IMG/VR virus record: IMGVR_UViG_3300037322_000061
Location: 1 to 33,246 of that record
DNA: 33,246 nucleotides
Origin: a virus
Direction: 5' to 3' (one strand)
Shown here: positions 5,276 through 13,880 of the stretch, in pieces
Layout: each line of letters begins with the position of its first letter
Position numbering within the stretch: position 1 is the first letter of the stretch
Position numbers and translations under genes: made by a program
Notes under the pieces: model-generated
Told to the model about the DNA's origin: nothing
The model's input: the letters and a program-made list of their open reading frames with translations, nothing else
The model's database searches: none

Positions 5276-5911
5276 TCAGGTTGCGGGATCGTATTCGTTC
5301 GCCAGCAGGCGCAACGCGGCATGGGCGGCGGCAAGTCTTTCCTCAGCCGCTAGTTCCGCCGCTTCAACGGGATGCACGTCAGGGCCGCGCGTCACCGCCG
5401 CTGTGGCGTCCATTAGCGCAGCGGCGCGCACGTCAGAAACGCGGCGGGTCCAGCCCTTGCTAAATGTTGACCACGTGGACAAGCGGCGAAGAAATGTCAT
5501 GCGGTCATTGCACAGTTGATTGACGATCCAAGCCGGATCCATCGCGCGAACCTTGGCTAGTGTAATTGGCCCGATCTTGCCGTCGGGGGCGGCCCCGACA
5601 ATTTCTTGCAGATAAGTTGCCGATCTGAACGGCCCGCTGTTGACTGCAAAGTCAAACGTGGCGTGGTCAACCCCGTCCGGCAGGTCGTCAGCTCTCACGG
5701 CGTCCCAATACTGAGCTTTGTAAACCGCAACCGCTTGGGCTTCGGTCAGCGCCTTGAGGTCTGCGACTGTGCCTTTGGCATTTGTGAAATTCCGGTAGGT
5801 GCCGATTGTAATGCCGCGATTAGTTGCCCCGCCTGGGTCGCGCGGATCATTTACATAACCGCCTTCATGGTGTAAGGTGCGGGGGATACATATTTCATGG
5901 CGTGAGGGCAT
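5276..5911 (-). CDS. Endolysin, glycoside hydrolase 108 (N-acetylmuramidase)
   Basis: The N terminus carries the GH108 signature HHEGGYVNDPRDPGGATNRG with the catalytic Glu at residue 16. The second half (about 95-170: GAAPDGKIGPITLAKVRAMD, then FLRRLSTWSTFSKGWTRRV) matches the PG_binding_3 module that usually accompanies it. The enzyme cuts peptidoglycan glycan strands at lysis. At 211 aa it is full length, with an Ala-rich helical tail after residue 165. There is no signal peptide, so it relies on the holin. AAAGG lies 10 nt upstream of the ATG, inside the start of the opposing homing-endonuclease gene. Confidence 0.92.
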   Translation of the reverse strand: MPSRHEICIPRTLHHEGGYVNDPRDPGGATNRGITIGTYRNFTNAKGTVADLKALTEAQAVAVYKAQYWDAVRADDLPDGVDHATFDFAVNSGPFRSATYLQEIVGAAPDGKIGPITLAKVRAMDPAWIVNQLCNDRMTFLRRLSTWSTFSKGWTRRVSDVRAAALMDATAAVTRGPDVHPVEAAELAAEERLAAAHAALRLLANEYDPAT

Positions 5912-5914
5912 AGA

Positions 5915-6541
5915 TTGGGAACCTTTCTTGATAGGACTGGATGCAAATTCGGTCGCTTAACCGTGATCAGTCGGGATGATAGCTTTGAGCCAAAGCGGGG
6001 GGTCAGGGTTAAGTGGATTTGCCGCTGCGATTGCGGGTCTCAGATATCTGCAACGGGTCACGCGCTTCAGCGGGGGGACACGAGTTCCTGCGGATGCTTT
6101 CGGGCCGAATTAACTAGAGCAAGGATGCGCACACACGGGCAGAGCAAATCGCCCACATACAATACATGGCGGGCTATGCGGGAAAGGTGCGGATTAACAG
6201 GCGACCTTGGGTCTGCTGCATATGCTAAACAGGGTGTGATAGTTTGCGACGATTGGTCAAACAGCTTTGAAACATTTAAGTTGGACATGGGTGATCGTCC
6301 TAAGGGGAAAACGTTAGATAGAATTGACCCATTCAAAGGCTATTATCCGGAAAATTGCCGTTGGGCAAGCGCTTCAGTCCAAAGCGGCAATAAACGGAGC
6401 AACGTTTTATACCAAGGGCGACGGGCTTCGATTGCAGAAATTGCTAGATGCGAGGGTCTAAAACGCTCATCCCTTCAAAAGCGCATAAAGGTATATGGGG
6501 ACACACCGGAACAGGCTGTTGCCCACCTTAAGGCGCTGTAA
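5915..6541 (+). CDS. Homing-endonuclease-like protein with zinc finger and NUMOD-type helix
   Basis: The 208-residue product has an N-terminal Cys cluster (C36, C38, C40, C59, C61). A central block at about 81-162 has the pattern seen in many phage-borne intron/HEG proteins: YNTWRAMRERC, VCDDWSNSFETFKLDMGDRP, LDRIDPFKGYYPENCRWA, QSGNKRSN. A C-terminal HTH-like repeat follows (ASIAEIARCEGLKRSSLQKR). The only start in the frame after the last stop is TTG at 5915, preceded by GAGGG at 6 nt. It opposes the late operon, 3 nt from the endolysin start, and separates two late genes. Endonuclease activity is inferred from family resemblance. Confidence 0.75.
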   Translation: MGTFLDRTGCKFGRLTVISRDDSFEPKRGVRVKWICRCDCGSQISATGHALQRGDTSSCGCFRAELTRARMRTHGQSKSPTYNTWRAMRERCGLTGDLGSAAYAKQGVIVCDDWSNSFETFKLDMGDRPKGKTLDRIDPFKGYYPENCRWASASVQSGNKRSNVLYQGRRASIAEIARCEGLKRSSLQKRIKVYGDTPEQAVAHLKAL

Positions 6542-6556
6542 CCGGAGGTGCTACGT

Positions 6557-6739
6557 TCATTTTTCTTGCCCATAATAAAATCGCCATGAGCGTTCACAAT
6601 GCGCAGGACCAAACAGCGAAACCCACGCGGACCAGAACAGCGATGAATGGCGGCGTGAGTAGGCGCGGGCGCATAGTGATTGGTCTGCGTCACGAAAGCA
6701 AAGGCGATGTATCCTGCGAGATACAGTTGGGCGTGTCAT
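6557..6739 (-). CDS. Small conserved hypothetical protein (60 aa)
   Basis: The ATG overlaps the stop of the phosphoesterase gene (ATGA, 6736-6739). The product is basic and aromatic, with an amphipathic segment SSLFWSAWVSLFGPAHCERS near the C terminus. Small proteins with a similar GxxHCxRS ending precede lysis genes in other phages in my recollection. The function is unknown. It is now separated from the endolysin by the plus-strand HEG-like gene. Confidence 0.5.
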   Translation of the reverse strand: MTRPTVSRRIHRLCFRDADQSLCARAYSRRHSSLFWSAWVSLFGPAHCERSWRFYYGQEK

Positions 6740-7851
6740 ACCCCGATACGGGCACGGCTTACCTCCCCTGCATCATGGTCCAGCACGATGCTAACCAGGC
6801 CGCGCCGCGCAGTGTAGGCGTTGGTGTAGGCGTGAACGTCTTTTGGTATAATTGTGCCGCAGGACTCAAATGCCATGCCGCCAACGTCCTTTCGAGTCTC
6901 ATTATGCACATGCCCGGACAGCGCCAGCCTATGACGTGTGCGGCCCCATAGCTCCGGCCACTCAGATGCGGCGAATGTCACCAGCCGTTCAGGTTTGGCT
7001 CGGTCGCCGTGGTGCAACAGCACCATGTTCCGGCCAAACTCGTAGCAATAGAACTCGCCCGCGCTTGTGACGATTTCCACCCCCGGCGTGTCGCGGTAGT
7101 GTTCGGCCAGTGCTAGGGTCACGGCGTGGTGGGCTGTGATGTCGTGATTGCCCCTGCACCCGCGATAGATTACTAGCGGATACTTGGCCCGCAGCGCGTC
7201 GATCGCCCATCGCATAGCGGCAACGGCGCGGCGCAGGATCATGAAATAGCGCGTGTCTGCGTCAAGCTGGTGGCCTGACTGTGGCGTGACGTTGCGCTGG
7301 TCGTCAGTGTGCGTAAGATCCCCTAGCTGCGCCAGCACGGCGACACCAGCGGCGGGCGTAACGCTGACCAGCCGACCGAACGTTGCAGAAAACACGGCCC
7401 CGGCTTTCTTGCTGTCCCAATCAACGCCCGTTTCCTCTTCATCCGCCAGCATCCCCATATGTAAGTCTGCAACCGGGAATATTGCGCACAACTCTTTAGC
7501 CGCCGCAGGGGCAATGATTGTTGCAGCAGGGGCGCAATCTTCCAGCCCTTCCTTGAGCGCCGACACCATGTCGCCAGGGTCGTGCGCATCATCGGGCGCG
7601 CGCCAATATACGCTATCGCTTGTGCCGTCTGCGTTCTTGACCTTTCGCCAGCCAGCCTTGGCAATGCCGATATCTAGGCCGCTGTGCAAGATCGCCTCAC
7701 GCTGCCCTTTCGGCGCTTCCTGCCACCTTGCCGCGCGCTCTAGGCGACTGCGCAGGCTCTTGCTGTCAATCCCCAGCGCCCTTGCCGCTGCCCGCTGCGA
7801 TCCATGTTCTGCCACGGCGTCTATGGCCGCTTGCTGTTCTGCGGTGATCAT
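6736..7851 (-). CDS. Calcineurin-like metallophosphoesterase with N-terminal HTH
   Basis: All metal-binding blocks of the metallophosphoesterase fold are present in order: D129-x-H131 (VADLHMG), GD (LAQLGDLTHTDD, near 178), GNHD (234-237), HHGD (280-283) and GHVH (313-316). Residues 1-45 form a helix-turn-helix (GSQRAAARALGIDSKSLRSR), a combination common in phage genomes. It should hydrolyse a phosphoester, perhaps in nucleic acid, but the substrate is unknown. It lies between tail-fibre-associated genes and lysis, and overlaps both neighbours by ATGA. Confidence 0.88.
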   Translation of the reverse strand: MITAEQQAAIDAVAEHGSQRAAARALGIDSKSLRSRLERAARWQEAPKGQREAILHSGLDIGIAKAGWRKVKNADGTSDSVYWRAPDDAHDPGDMVSALKEGLEDCAPAATIIAPAAAKELCAIFPVADLHMGMLADEEETGVDWDSKKAGAVFSATFGRLVSVTPAAGVAVLAQLGDLTHTDDQRNVTPQSGHQLDADTRYFMILRRAVAAMRWAIDALRAKYPLVIYRGCRGNHDITAHHAVTLALAEHYRDTPGVEIVTSAGEFYCYEFGRNMVLLHHGDRAKPERLVTFAASEWPELWGRTRHRLALSGHVHNETRKDVGGMAFESCGTIIPKDVHAYTNAYTARRGLVSIVLDHDAGEVSRARIGV

Positions 7852-8066
7852 GCAAGCTCCCCCGCCTTGAGCCGGGACACTGCCGCGCCGATCACGCCGT
7901 ATAGCGTAATCAAGTCAGGGATGCGAACTCCAGAAATCTGCGTCTGCCCCATCAAAAGCGCAAGGCATAGGCTGTGCAGTTGCAACGGGTCGTCTGTCTC
8001 AAGAATGCAAATGCCGTCATTGTAAACCGCAAGCCCGCGCGTGTCCGTGGCTTCGTAGTGAATCAT
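7848..8066 (-). CDS. Hypothetical protein (72 aa)
   Basis: The product begins MIHYEATDTRGLAVYNDGIC and continues with helical segments (LQLHSLCLALLMGQ, IPDLITLYGVIGAAVSRL). It is moderately hydrophobic, without a clear transmembrane helix. It is coupled by ATGA to both neighbours. No function can be assigned. Confidence 0.55.
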   Translation of the reverse strand: MIHYEATDTRGLAVYNDGICILETDDPLQLHSLCLALLMGQTQISGVRIPDLITLYGVIGAAVSRLKAGELA

Positions 8067-8347
8067 CCGTCAACCCCCGGCTTTTCCGCTGCAATGATGT
8101 TGCCAGCGTTGCCAGCAGAAACGACGCACGTCTGGCCGCCTGGTGCCGTTATCAGCGCCGTAAATGTGCCGCCGGGGCTGAACCAAAGCTCTAGCATGTT
8201 GCCGCCCTGATCTAGCCCGACAAACCGCTGTTGCTCTCGGAATTGATCGGCCAGAAACTTTGCCATTTCATCATGGGGCAAGCATGGCGCAATGGCAAAT
8301 GCCGGGAACCCAAACGCAATAAACGCAACGGAAAGGAATAGTCGCAT
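8063..8347 (-). CDS. Exported small protein (94 aa)
   Basis: The internal ATG at 8347 is the true start because it gives a clean signal peptide (MRLFLSVAFIAFGFPAFA), with cleavage expected after AFA. The mature part (CLPHDEMAKFLADQFREQQR, then GNMLELWFSPGGTFTALITA, then GGQTCVVSAGNAGN) has two cysteines and a pattern common to periplasmic proteins of alphaproteobacterial genomes and their phages. A periplasmic location is likely. The role at infection or lysis is unknown. Confidence 0.65.
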   Translation of the reverse strand: MRLFLSVAFIAFGFPAFAIAPCLPHDEMAKFLADQFREQQRFVGLDQGGNMLELWFSPGGTFTALITAPGGQTCVVSAGNAGNIIAAEKPGVDG

Positions 8348-8349
8348 AT

Positions 8350-8625
8350 CTAAGCACCTTTCATCTTTGCAAACGCGAACGCAATGCCAGCAGAAACAAC
8401 TATCCAAAACACCCGTTCAACAAATCGTAGAGTCTGCCCGTTGCTACCCGCCTGCGTTTCTATTGCCAGCAGCCGCGCGCCCTGTGCCGATCGGTCCTTG
8501 TCGATTGCGTCCAGCCGGTTAAACAAAGTAACCATTCGTTCCTCAACCCGCGCCAGTGCGACAATGGCTTCGCCCATCTGGTCTAGTTTGGCTTCTATGC
8601 GCGCGAGTCTAGGATCTTCAGACAT
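8350..8625 (-). CDS. Coiled-coil protein with C-terminal membrane anchor (91 aa)
   Basis: The ATG at 8625 overlaps the upstream stop (TAATG). Residues 1-60 are heptad-rich (DPRLARIEAKLDQMGEAIVA, then VTLFNRLDAIDKD), followed by a transmembrane segment FWIVVSAGIAFAFAKM at the end. Similar proteins sit between tail fibre and lysis genes in other phages and are sometimes labelled holin-like. Here a distinct two-TM holin candidate exists, so I leave the role open. Confidence 0.6.
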   Translation of the reverse strand: MSEDPRLARIEAKLDQMGEAIVALARVEERMVTLFNRLDAIDKDRSAQGARLLAIETQAGSNGQTLRFVERVFWIVVSAGIAFAFAKMKGA

Positions 8626-8887
8626 TAAAACAGCCTTCCGGTGTAAAGTCTCAATGCAATGACGCGTTTGCATTCATCAAAGGTTTTGCCCGTAGAATAC
8701 AAAGACGATGACAAGGCGTTTGCGTATTTGTCCAGCTCGTTTGGTTCGTCGGTGAAGCCCGCTGCGTATGCTGAAGCCTCTGCCTTGAATCTAAACCATG
8801 CCGAGAAACGGTACAACGCCCCCGCCCCGCCATAAAGCCAATGTGGAAGGTCCTTCAAAAGACCGCGCTGTGATTTAGTTTATTCAT
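8625..8887 (-). CDS. Hypothetical protein, apparently shifted after 10 codons
   Basis: A well-placed ATG at 8887 (AAAGGA 7 nt upstream) reads MNKLNHSAVF and then hits TGA at 8857-8855. The long open frame (8625-8858) continues as KDLPHWLYGGAGALYRFSAW and ends RVIALRLYTGRLF, but its only start codon is TTG, overlapping that TGA as TTGA. One extra T in the CTTTTG run at 8856-8861 would fuse both parts into one 87-aa protein. So this is either a frameshifted gene, a sequencing error, or a short leader coupled to a TTG start. No domain is recognised. Confidence 0.5.
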
Positions 8888-8909
8888 GGGGTTTCCTTTC
8901 TAGTTATCA

Positions 8910-10826
8910 TTACGCGGGGCTAAAAAATGACCCGCCGTCGAGCTTCAAGATACTCCACTTAATCGCCTGCGTTGATGCGTTTGTATTTGTGATTCTCAAG
9001 ACACCGGACCCGTTGTCTGTGAACGTCATGTTTGTAGACCCCAAATCAATTATTTCTAAGGCCGTCCCATTTGACCAAACAATAGCAGCGGACCGCCACG
9101 CTGTTCCGCCCGTCGATTGCCGGGCTGTAGCGAGCCAGACGCCACCAGCCTCTAGGTCAGCCACGCCCTCCGTCCCGCCGTTTGCCAGCGTGCCGGTAGT
9201 GCCCGCGTCGGAGTAAAACACCTGCGCTCGAACACGATTTAGAGTTGAAGGAACAGTGTCATCATTCGTTATAGAGACTGCCTGCGTGGCGGGCGATTGC
9301 TGATTGAGATCGTTTAACTTTGTGCCTGTCCACGCAATATAGTTCGGGGCCATAATGTACACACGCTTTAGTCCAGCCTTTTTTTGGATCGCAATACCGC
9401 TTCCACCCTCGAAACGTGGGCCTAGAAGAACTGTATCATCAGCAGCACCATCAAGGTGACACGCAATAGCGCCGCCAAGGTCAGCGCCGATAACTCGCCA
9501 GCTTTCTGACTCTGAATAAAATCCTGATTGCGTCCCAAAGTAGAACCCGCCGTCAATCGTGCCGTGAGTGCTTTGAGCGCCGCCCGCAACATCATTCCGC
9601 ACGCCAAATTTGCACGTTGAAACCCCGCAATTTATGAGGTGATTTGATGATCCAAATGCGTCCGAGCCAGTGCCTGAACTAGTAAAGTAGAACGCACCCT
9701 TATCAGACGTTGAAAAGTTGTAGACCAGCACATTGTTATATTCGCAATAACGACCGCCCAAGTTCCTAATTCCTGATGTATTAGCAGAAGCAATAGCGCT
9801 TCCATATGCGATGATCTCTAGGTCTTTAACTTGACAACCGAAAATCGGAACGCTGCCACCCTCGCCGCCTTTGACAATTGTAATTGCAGCGGTTGAACTG
9901 GTGCCGTTATATTTTATTCGCGTCGTGCTGTTATTTTCGTTTCGACGCCCAGACCCTAAGATCATGACCCCGCTTTCCGCGCAAATGATCCTGTTGTCCG
10001 CCAAATCAATTTCATACGCGCCCAAAAGCACCTTGCAGCGAATTGTCAAATCAAGGTCCGCAGTAAATACCTGATCCCCTTGGACGCCTAGCGCGTTAAT
10101 TATACCACCGTCTGGGTCTGGCATTGCGTCATGTGCAGCCTGAATCTTCAGCCCCAAGTTCGCGCCGGGAAACGCCCTCACGTCATACCCGTTCTGCCCA
10201 AGGATATACTTTAGCTTTACACTGCCCGCCGTTGTAACCGTTTGGTCAGAAGCATCAGACGCAAGAACAATAAAACGAAAACCGCCCGCAGCGACGTATT
10301 GCCCCGCCGCGACGACCAGCTTTCCAGCGCCTGCGGAGTACGCAAGAACGTTATCCGCAAAAAGCAGGTCGGCTGTTCCATATGTTTTTAAGGGTCCAAG
10401 GTCTTCAAGCGCGGTTATGTCGTCTTCTAACGTCGCAAGGGCTGCAACTTTCGCGTCAAGATACCAGTTTGCAGCGTAGGTTGTTGTTGACGCACCATCC
10501 ACAAGCGCGTCAATTCTTACGCCCTCCGCAAAAACTACGCTGTCAACGGTCCCTGCGTCCCCGTCTGAAACTTTAAAATAATCACCGTTTTGCACAGCGC
10601 CGCCCTGAACGCGGGCAGACGGAAACGATCCGCTTGACGCGTCCCACGGTCCTGCGAAGAATGCGCCTTCGCTGTGGGCAGAGTCTCCGGCAACTCGATT
10701 GGCTGCTTCGGCTGCAATTGCCGCGGTTGAGGCGTCAGACAATGGCAAGTCCGCAGGCAAAGTGATTGCAGAGTCCGTTAGGCTGAGAGCCGCCCGAGCC
10801 TCTGTGGGTGTTTTAAAGTCGGTCAT
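8910..10826 (-). CDS. Tail fibre / receptor-binding protein with beta-helix domain
   Basis: The ATG at 10826 has a strong AAGGAG and starts MTDFKTPTEARAALSL, like phage fibre N termini. The 638 residues are Gly/Ser/Thr/Asn-rich. The middle (about 250-480) has the short-strand repeats of a right-handed parallel beta-helix (pectate-lyase-like), for example IRNLGGRYCEYNNVLVYN and STHGTIDGGFYFGTQSGF. The end (about 530-638) looks like a receptor-binding tip (VWLATARQSTGGTAWRSAAI). It follows the tail hub gene, as fibres do. No catalytic residues can be picked out, so depolymerase activity is open. Confidence 0.8.
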   Translation of the reverse strand: MTDFKTPTEARAALSLTDSAITLPADLPLSDASTAAIAAEAANRVAGDSAHSEGAFFAGPWDASSGSFPSARVQGGAVQNGDYFKVSDGDAGTVDSVVFAEGVRIDALVDGASTTTYAANWYLDAKVAALATLEDDITALEDLGPLKTYGTADLLFADNVLAYSAGAGKLVVAAGQYVAAGGFRFIVLASDASDQTVTTAGSVKLKYILGQNGYDVRAFPGANLGLKIQAAHDAMPDPDGGIINALGVQGDQVFTADLDLTIRCKVLLGAYEIDLADNRIICAESGVMILGSGRRNENNSTTRIKYNGTSSTAAITIVKGGEGGSVPIFGCQVKDLEIIAYGSAIASANTSGIRNLGGRYCEYNNVLVYNFSTSDKGAFYFTSSGTGSDAFGSSNHLINCGVSTCKFGVRNDVAGGAQSTHGTIDGGFYFGTQSGFYSESESWRVIGADLGGAIACHLDGAADDTVLLGPRFEGGSGIAIQKKAGLKRVYIMAPNYIAWTGTKLNDLNQQSPATQAVSITNDDTVPSTLNRVRAQVFYSDAGTTGTLANGGTEGVADLEAGGVWLATARQSTGGTAWRSAAIVWSNGTALEIIDLGSTNMTFTDNGSGVLRITNTNASTQAIKWSILKLDGGSFFSPA

Positions 10827-10839
10827 TCCGAACTCCTTT

Positions 10840-12873
10840 TTATGTGATGACGCGCGTGACTGTGACGTCTGCGCTTGGTGTGCCGGACACGTTGATGGAT
10901 CTGGCGACATACGCGTATGTTCCCGCGCCCGGCGCGTCTGTGAATGAAACCGCTGTGTTGCGCGGCTGGTAATATGTTTTAATTAGCACGCTGTCCCTAA
11001 GCACCTCAGTTTTCCAAAGGTTATCGCTGTCTGCCGTTGTGAGCGCAACAGCCGCCTGCCCCCCGGTTTGGTCGGTAACGGTAAAGTTAGTTGGGACGCC
11101 GGGCGTGTCCGTGTTTGCTGTGGCCGTAACGTCGTCAAACTTAACATAGGCAGACCGCCTGTTCCCGCTTGCCTCGTAATAAAGCCGCACGTCATAGTCA
11201 GACCCATCAGCGAGAGGTGCAATAGTTGCCTGCCTGCTGGTGGCGTCCATTTTCCATTCTGTAAAGTTGTCCGTTCCAGCAAGCGCGTACTCAAGTCGGG
11301 GGGCAAGCGCCACCGAAGGCCTTGCGTCCCAAGCCACGCCAATTCCTGCGGCATATGAACTTTGCGAAATACGCAGGCCAGCCCCAGACGCCGTTGCGTT
11401 TGTCGGGACTGGTATAACGTCACCCACATCAGGCGTAGGCAATGCCTGAGCAGTCCCGTCATTTGCGCTGTCACGCTCAACCGAAACAAAAGACGCAAGG
11501 TTTAAGGTCACGCCGCCGCCAGCGAAATCAAGGTCGAAACTCATCACCCGCCAGTAGACATCCGGCAACTCTGAAACGTCCGCGTCAAATTCAACATAAC
11601 GCTCAAACATCGCCAGCCTGCCCGATGGTTTTAGCTTGACTTTTAGAGTGTAAGCAGGGTTGTCAATCTCGATTTGCCGCGATGCCAGATAGCGCCCCTG
11701 TGCGTGCGAAGGGCACATGTCATAGTTCATTTCTGGACCAATTGCGATTTGGCCGTTCGCCGTTTCGCGCGTCGCATCAATCCAAGGATCGCCGCCAGTT
11801 GTCTGGAAGCCTAAATCTGGGTCCGTGTATGTAAACGGCAGTTCCGTGTAACGGTTTACAGCTGTTGGCCCGCCGTCGAAGTCCTCAAGTGAAACGATCT
11901 GACTGCGCGATATTGAAACCGTTGGGGCTGTAAATTTTGGCGAGTAAATACCGATCTGGCCGTTTGGGAGTAGACCAATCTCTGCGCCGCTTGACGCTCG
12001 CATACGCTTGAGGCTGTTGCTTGCGTCTTCAGCTAAAGACACAACGCCGCTCAATCGGCACCTCGCCTCTGTGCCACCAGCTGCAAGCGTAAACGTTTCG
12101 TCAAACTCATTTGCCGCCGCCGAAAGAACTGTTGCGTCCACCGTCCCCGCTTGGTTCATACCGTCTGCGCGTTGAATGTAGTCCGCCATGATCAGCGCGG
12201 GGTTTTCCGTCCAGACCGTTGTGTCTGTGCGGGGGTCGTAAATTTTCAGCCCACGGCACACAACTTCAAGCGACGGTTCATTGCGCGGGTAAACGTCGCG
12301 GAATGTATCAGGGCCAACGCTTTCCGCAACCATCAGCGTTGAAAAGACGCCCCTTAGATCGTGCGTGTCGTCATAGTCCGGCCAAACTGTCGTAATCTCT
12401 GAATAGTGCGCTGAGTCCGTCGCGCCCAATCGGTTCTGTATGTTGAGTAGGTTTGTTGTGTCCACAACATATTGCTCCGTTGTAACCGCGCCTGTTCCTG
12501 CGTCGCGCGTAACGTCTTTGCTATCCACAATGTAAGTCTCAATCGCATCAATTGGACCTTCTGAGTGCGCAATGACGCGGTAGAATTTGCCGCCTCTGGA
12601 ACGGAAGAACGTAACAGTGCCCCCCAGTCTGTTGCGCCCGTATGGCAGTAAGCGTGGTCCAGTTGATTGTTTTAAAACTAGCTTAATGTTTTGCGGTGTT
12701 GCCGATGCCGGTGTGGTTGCAAACAGCGCGTTTGACGCTGTTGAGAGCAACAGTGAACCGCCGATGCTTGTGGCGATGCCCAGACCAGTCAATCCGCCCG
12801 CGCCGGTAATTAAAGCCGCAGATCCGCCCGCAGCAAACAGGGTAGGCGCGACGAATGCAAGCAACTGTGGCAT
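10840..12873 (-). CDS. Tail tip / hub protein (lambda gpJ-like) with fibronectin-like end
   Basis: The 677-aa protein opens with a hydrophobic Gly/Ala segment (about 5-50, typical of gpJ-like and GTA gp15-like proteins). A hub region follows (SEGPIDAIETYIVDSKDV, then VCRGLKIYDPRTDTTVWTEN, then PALIMADYI). The C-terminal third has fibronectin-III-like strands (YALAGTDNFTEWKMD, then DGSDYDVRLYYEASG). The protein caps the tail and links it to fibres. It follows the NlpC/P60-like gene and precedes the fibre, the standard siphovirus order. Confidence 0.85.
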   Translation of the reverse strand: MPQLLAFVAPTLFAAGGSAALITGAGGLTGLGIATSIGGSLLLSTASNALFATTPASATPQNIKLVLKQSTGPRLLPYGRNRLGGTVTFFRSRGGKFYRVIAHSEGPIDAIETYIVDSKDVTRDAGTGAVTTEQYVVDTTNLLNIQNRLGATDSAHYSEITTVWPDYDDTHDLRGVFSTLMVAESVGPDTFRDVYPRNEPSLEVVCRGLKIYDPRTDTTVWTENPALIMADYIQRADGMNQAGTVDATVLSAAANEFDETFTLAAGGTEARCRLSGVVSLAEDASNSLKRMRASSGAEIGLLPNGQIGIYSPKFTAPTVSISRSQIVSLEDFDGGPTAVNRYTELPFTYTDPDLGFQTTGGDPWIDATRETANGQIAIGPEMNYDMCPSHAQGRYLASRQIEIDNPAYTLKVKLKPSGRLAMFERYVEFDADVSELPDVYWRVMSFDLDFAGGGVTLNLASFVSVERDSANDGTAQALPTPDVGDVIPVPTNATASGAGLRISQSSYAAGIGVAWDARPSVALAPRLEYALAGTDNFTEWKMDATSRQATIAPLADGSDYDVRLYYEASGNRRSAYVKFDDVTATANTDTPGVPTNFTVTDQTGGQAAVALTTADSDNLWKTEVLRDSVLIKTYYQPRNTAVSFTDAPGAGTYAYVARSINVSGTPSADVTVTRVIT

Positions 12874-13251
12874 TTACAAAACCCACCTATCTAAAATGTA
12901 ATACTGTGCAGGCGAAAGGTTTTTACCATCGCCCTTTACCCATAGTCTACCGCCAGACATCAGCCCGCAAATCACGCGCCCGTCGATTTTGGTAATCGCT
13001 ACCCCGTCGCCATCGCCGCGCTCAAACGTGGCCATAACAGCCCGCGTAAGCGTCAGCATTCCGCCGTTACGTTGTACCAGCCGCCGACACCCGAAAGGCG
13101 TGTCATACGTCCCGCGATAAGCCGCGCAAGGGTCAACGCCGGTGACGGACGCCACCCATCCCGCAGCCCATAGGCCGCAATCGGTTTCCCCCCACTGCCA
13201 CGGATCGTTGTAGGTGTCGCGGATGTAATCGGCAATCACCATTCCGTCCAC
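12874..13251 (-). CDS. Tail-associated NlpC/P60-like (DUF6950-type) protein
   Basis: The motif DPWQWGETDCGLWAAGWVAS, with the Cys in the position of the NlpC/P60 nucleophile, followed by YRGTYDT, is characteristic of small tail-tip proteins in this slot. They are thought to clip peptidoglycan during genome entry or act in tail assembly. A His/polar partner is not obvious, so catalysis is uncertain. The start is GTG at 13251 (GAGG 5 nt upstream) or ATG at 13242; both overlap the upstream gene. Confidence 0.75.
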   Translation of the reverse strand: MDGMVIADYIRDTYNDPWQWGETDCGLWAAGWVASVTGVDPCAAYRGTYDTPFGCRRLVQRNGGMLTLTRAVMATFERGDGDGVAITKIDGRVICGLMSGGRLWVKGDGKNLSPAQYYILDRWVL

Positions 13252-13880
13252 TCAACCTCAGTATCGACAACCTCTGGCACAAACCGCAAACCATTGTCAC
13301 CCGGATAACGACGCAACTGATCGCGATGGGTAAGGCGTCCAAAATTAGCCGCCCCGGCCCGGATTAGAACGCTTTCCACTGTCATGGATATAGATGCACC
13401 CGCCGCGCTAAACGATGCCGTTGGGCTGTCCATTGTTCCTGTGTGCAATGCCGTTGGGATGCCGACCGGAGTTGGCCTGCCCTGACTGTCCAACACGCTG
13501 TCAGACATAACCTGTTCCCACAATTTAGCAGACCGTCCGCGATATTCGGATTGGTTGCCTATCAATTGCGGGATGCGAAAAACCCCGGATGAACGCTCAT
13601 CGCTGTCCAGAACTTCCCATGGGATGCCCAGCACGTATTCCATAGCAGGCGCAAGCGAGTTAGTGCCGCCGCTTACCGATCCAACCGAAACCAGATCGCC
13701 CATGCCCTGCCAAGTGTAGCCCCATTCGGGATCTGTAAACGGTATGTTTTCGTTGCTGGTGTAGATCGTGCCTGTCAGGAATTGAAACTCTGCAAGCAAA
13801 ATAATGTGAACCGACTCTGATTTTAGCCGCGCCTCAACATCCGCCGCCGCTGCGCCCTGCCCCGCAAGATAGACGCTCAT
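13236..13880 (-). CDS. Tail protein (hub/baseplate type, analogous to GTA gp13)
   Basis: The 214-aa protein lies between the distal-tail-like protein and the NlpC/P60-like protein, the slot of lambda gpL or GTA gp13. It is beta-rich with conserved-looking segments (LAEFQFLTGTIYTSNENIPF, then MEYVLGIP, then IGNQSEYRGRSAKLWEQVMS). It overlaps neighbours at both ends (ATGA at 13877-13880). Tail-tip assignment rests on synteny and composition. Confidence 0.7.
   Translation of the reverse strand: MSVYLAGQGAAAADVEARLKSESVHIILLAEFQFLTGTIYTSNENIPFTDPEWGYTWQGMGDLVSVGSVSGGTNSLAPAMEYVLGIPWEVLDSDERSSGVFRIPQLIGNQSEYRGRSAKLWEQVMSDSVLDSQGRPTPVGIPTALHTGTMDSPTASFSAAGASISMTVESVLIRAGAANFGRLTHRDQLRRYPGDNGLRFVPEVVDTEVEWTEW

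Noticed and set aside
6586-6951. 121-codon plus-strand frame
   Set aside because: It overlaps the phosphoesterase and the coupled 60-aa gene on the opposite strand; no motif is seen, and coding signals favour the minus strand.
7253-7870. 205-codon plus-strand frame opposite the phosphoesterase
   Set aside because: All phosphoesterase metal motifs are intact on the minus strand; the plus product is a Ser/Ala/Cys-rich shadow.
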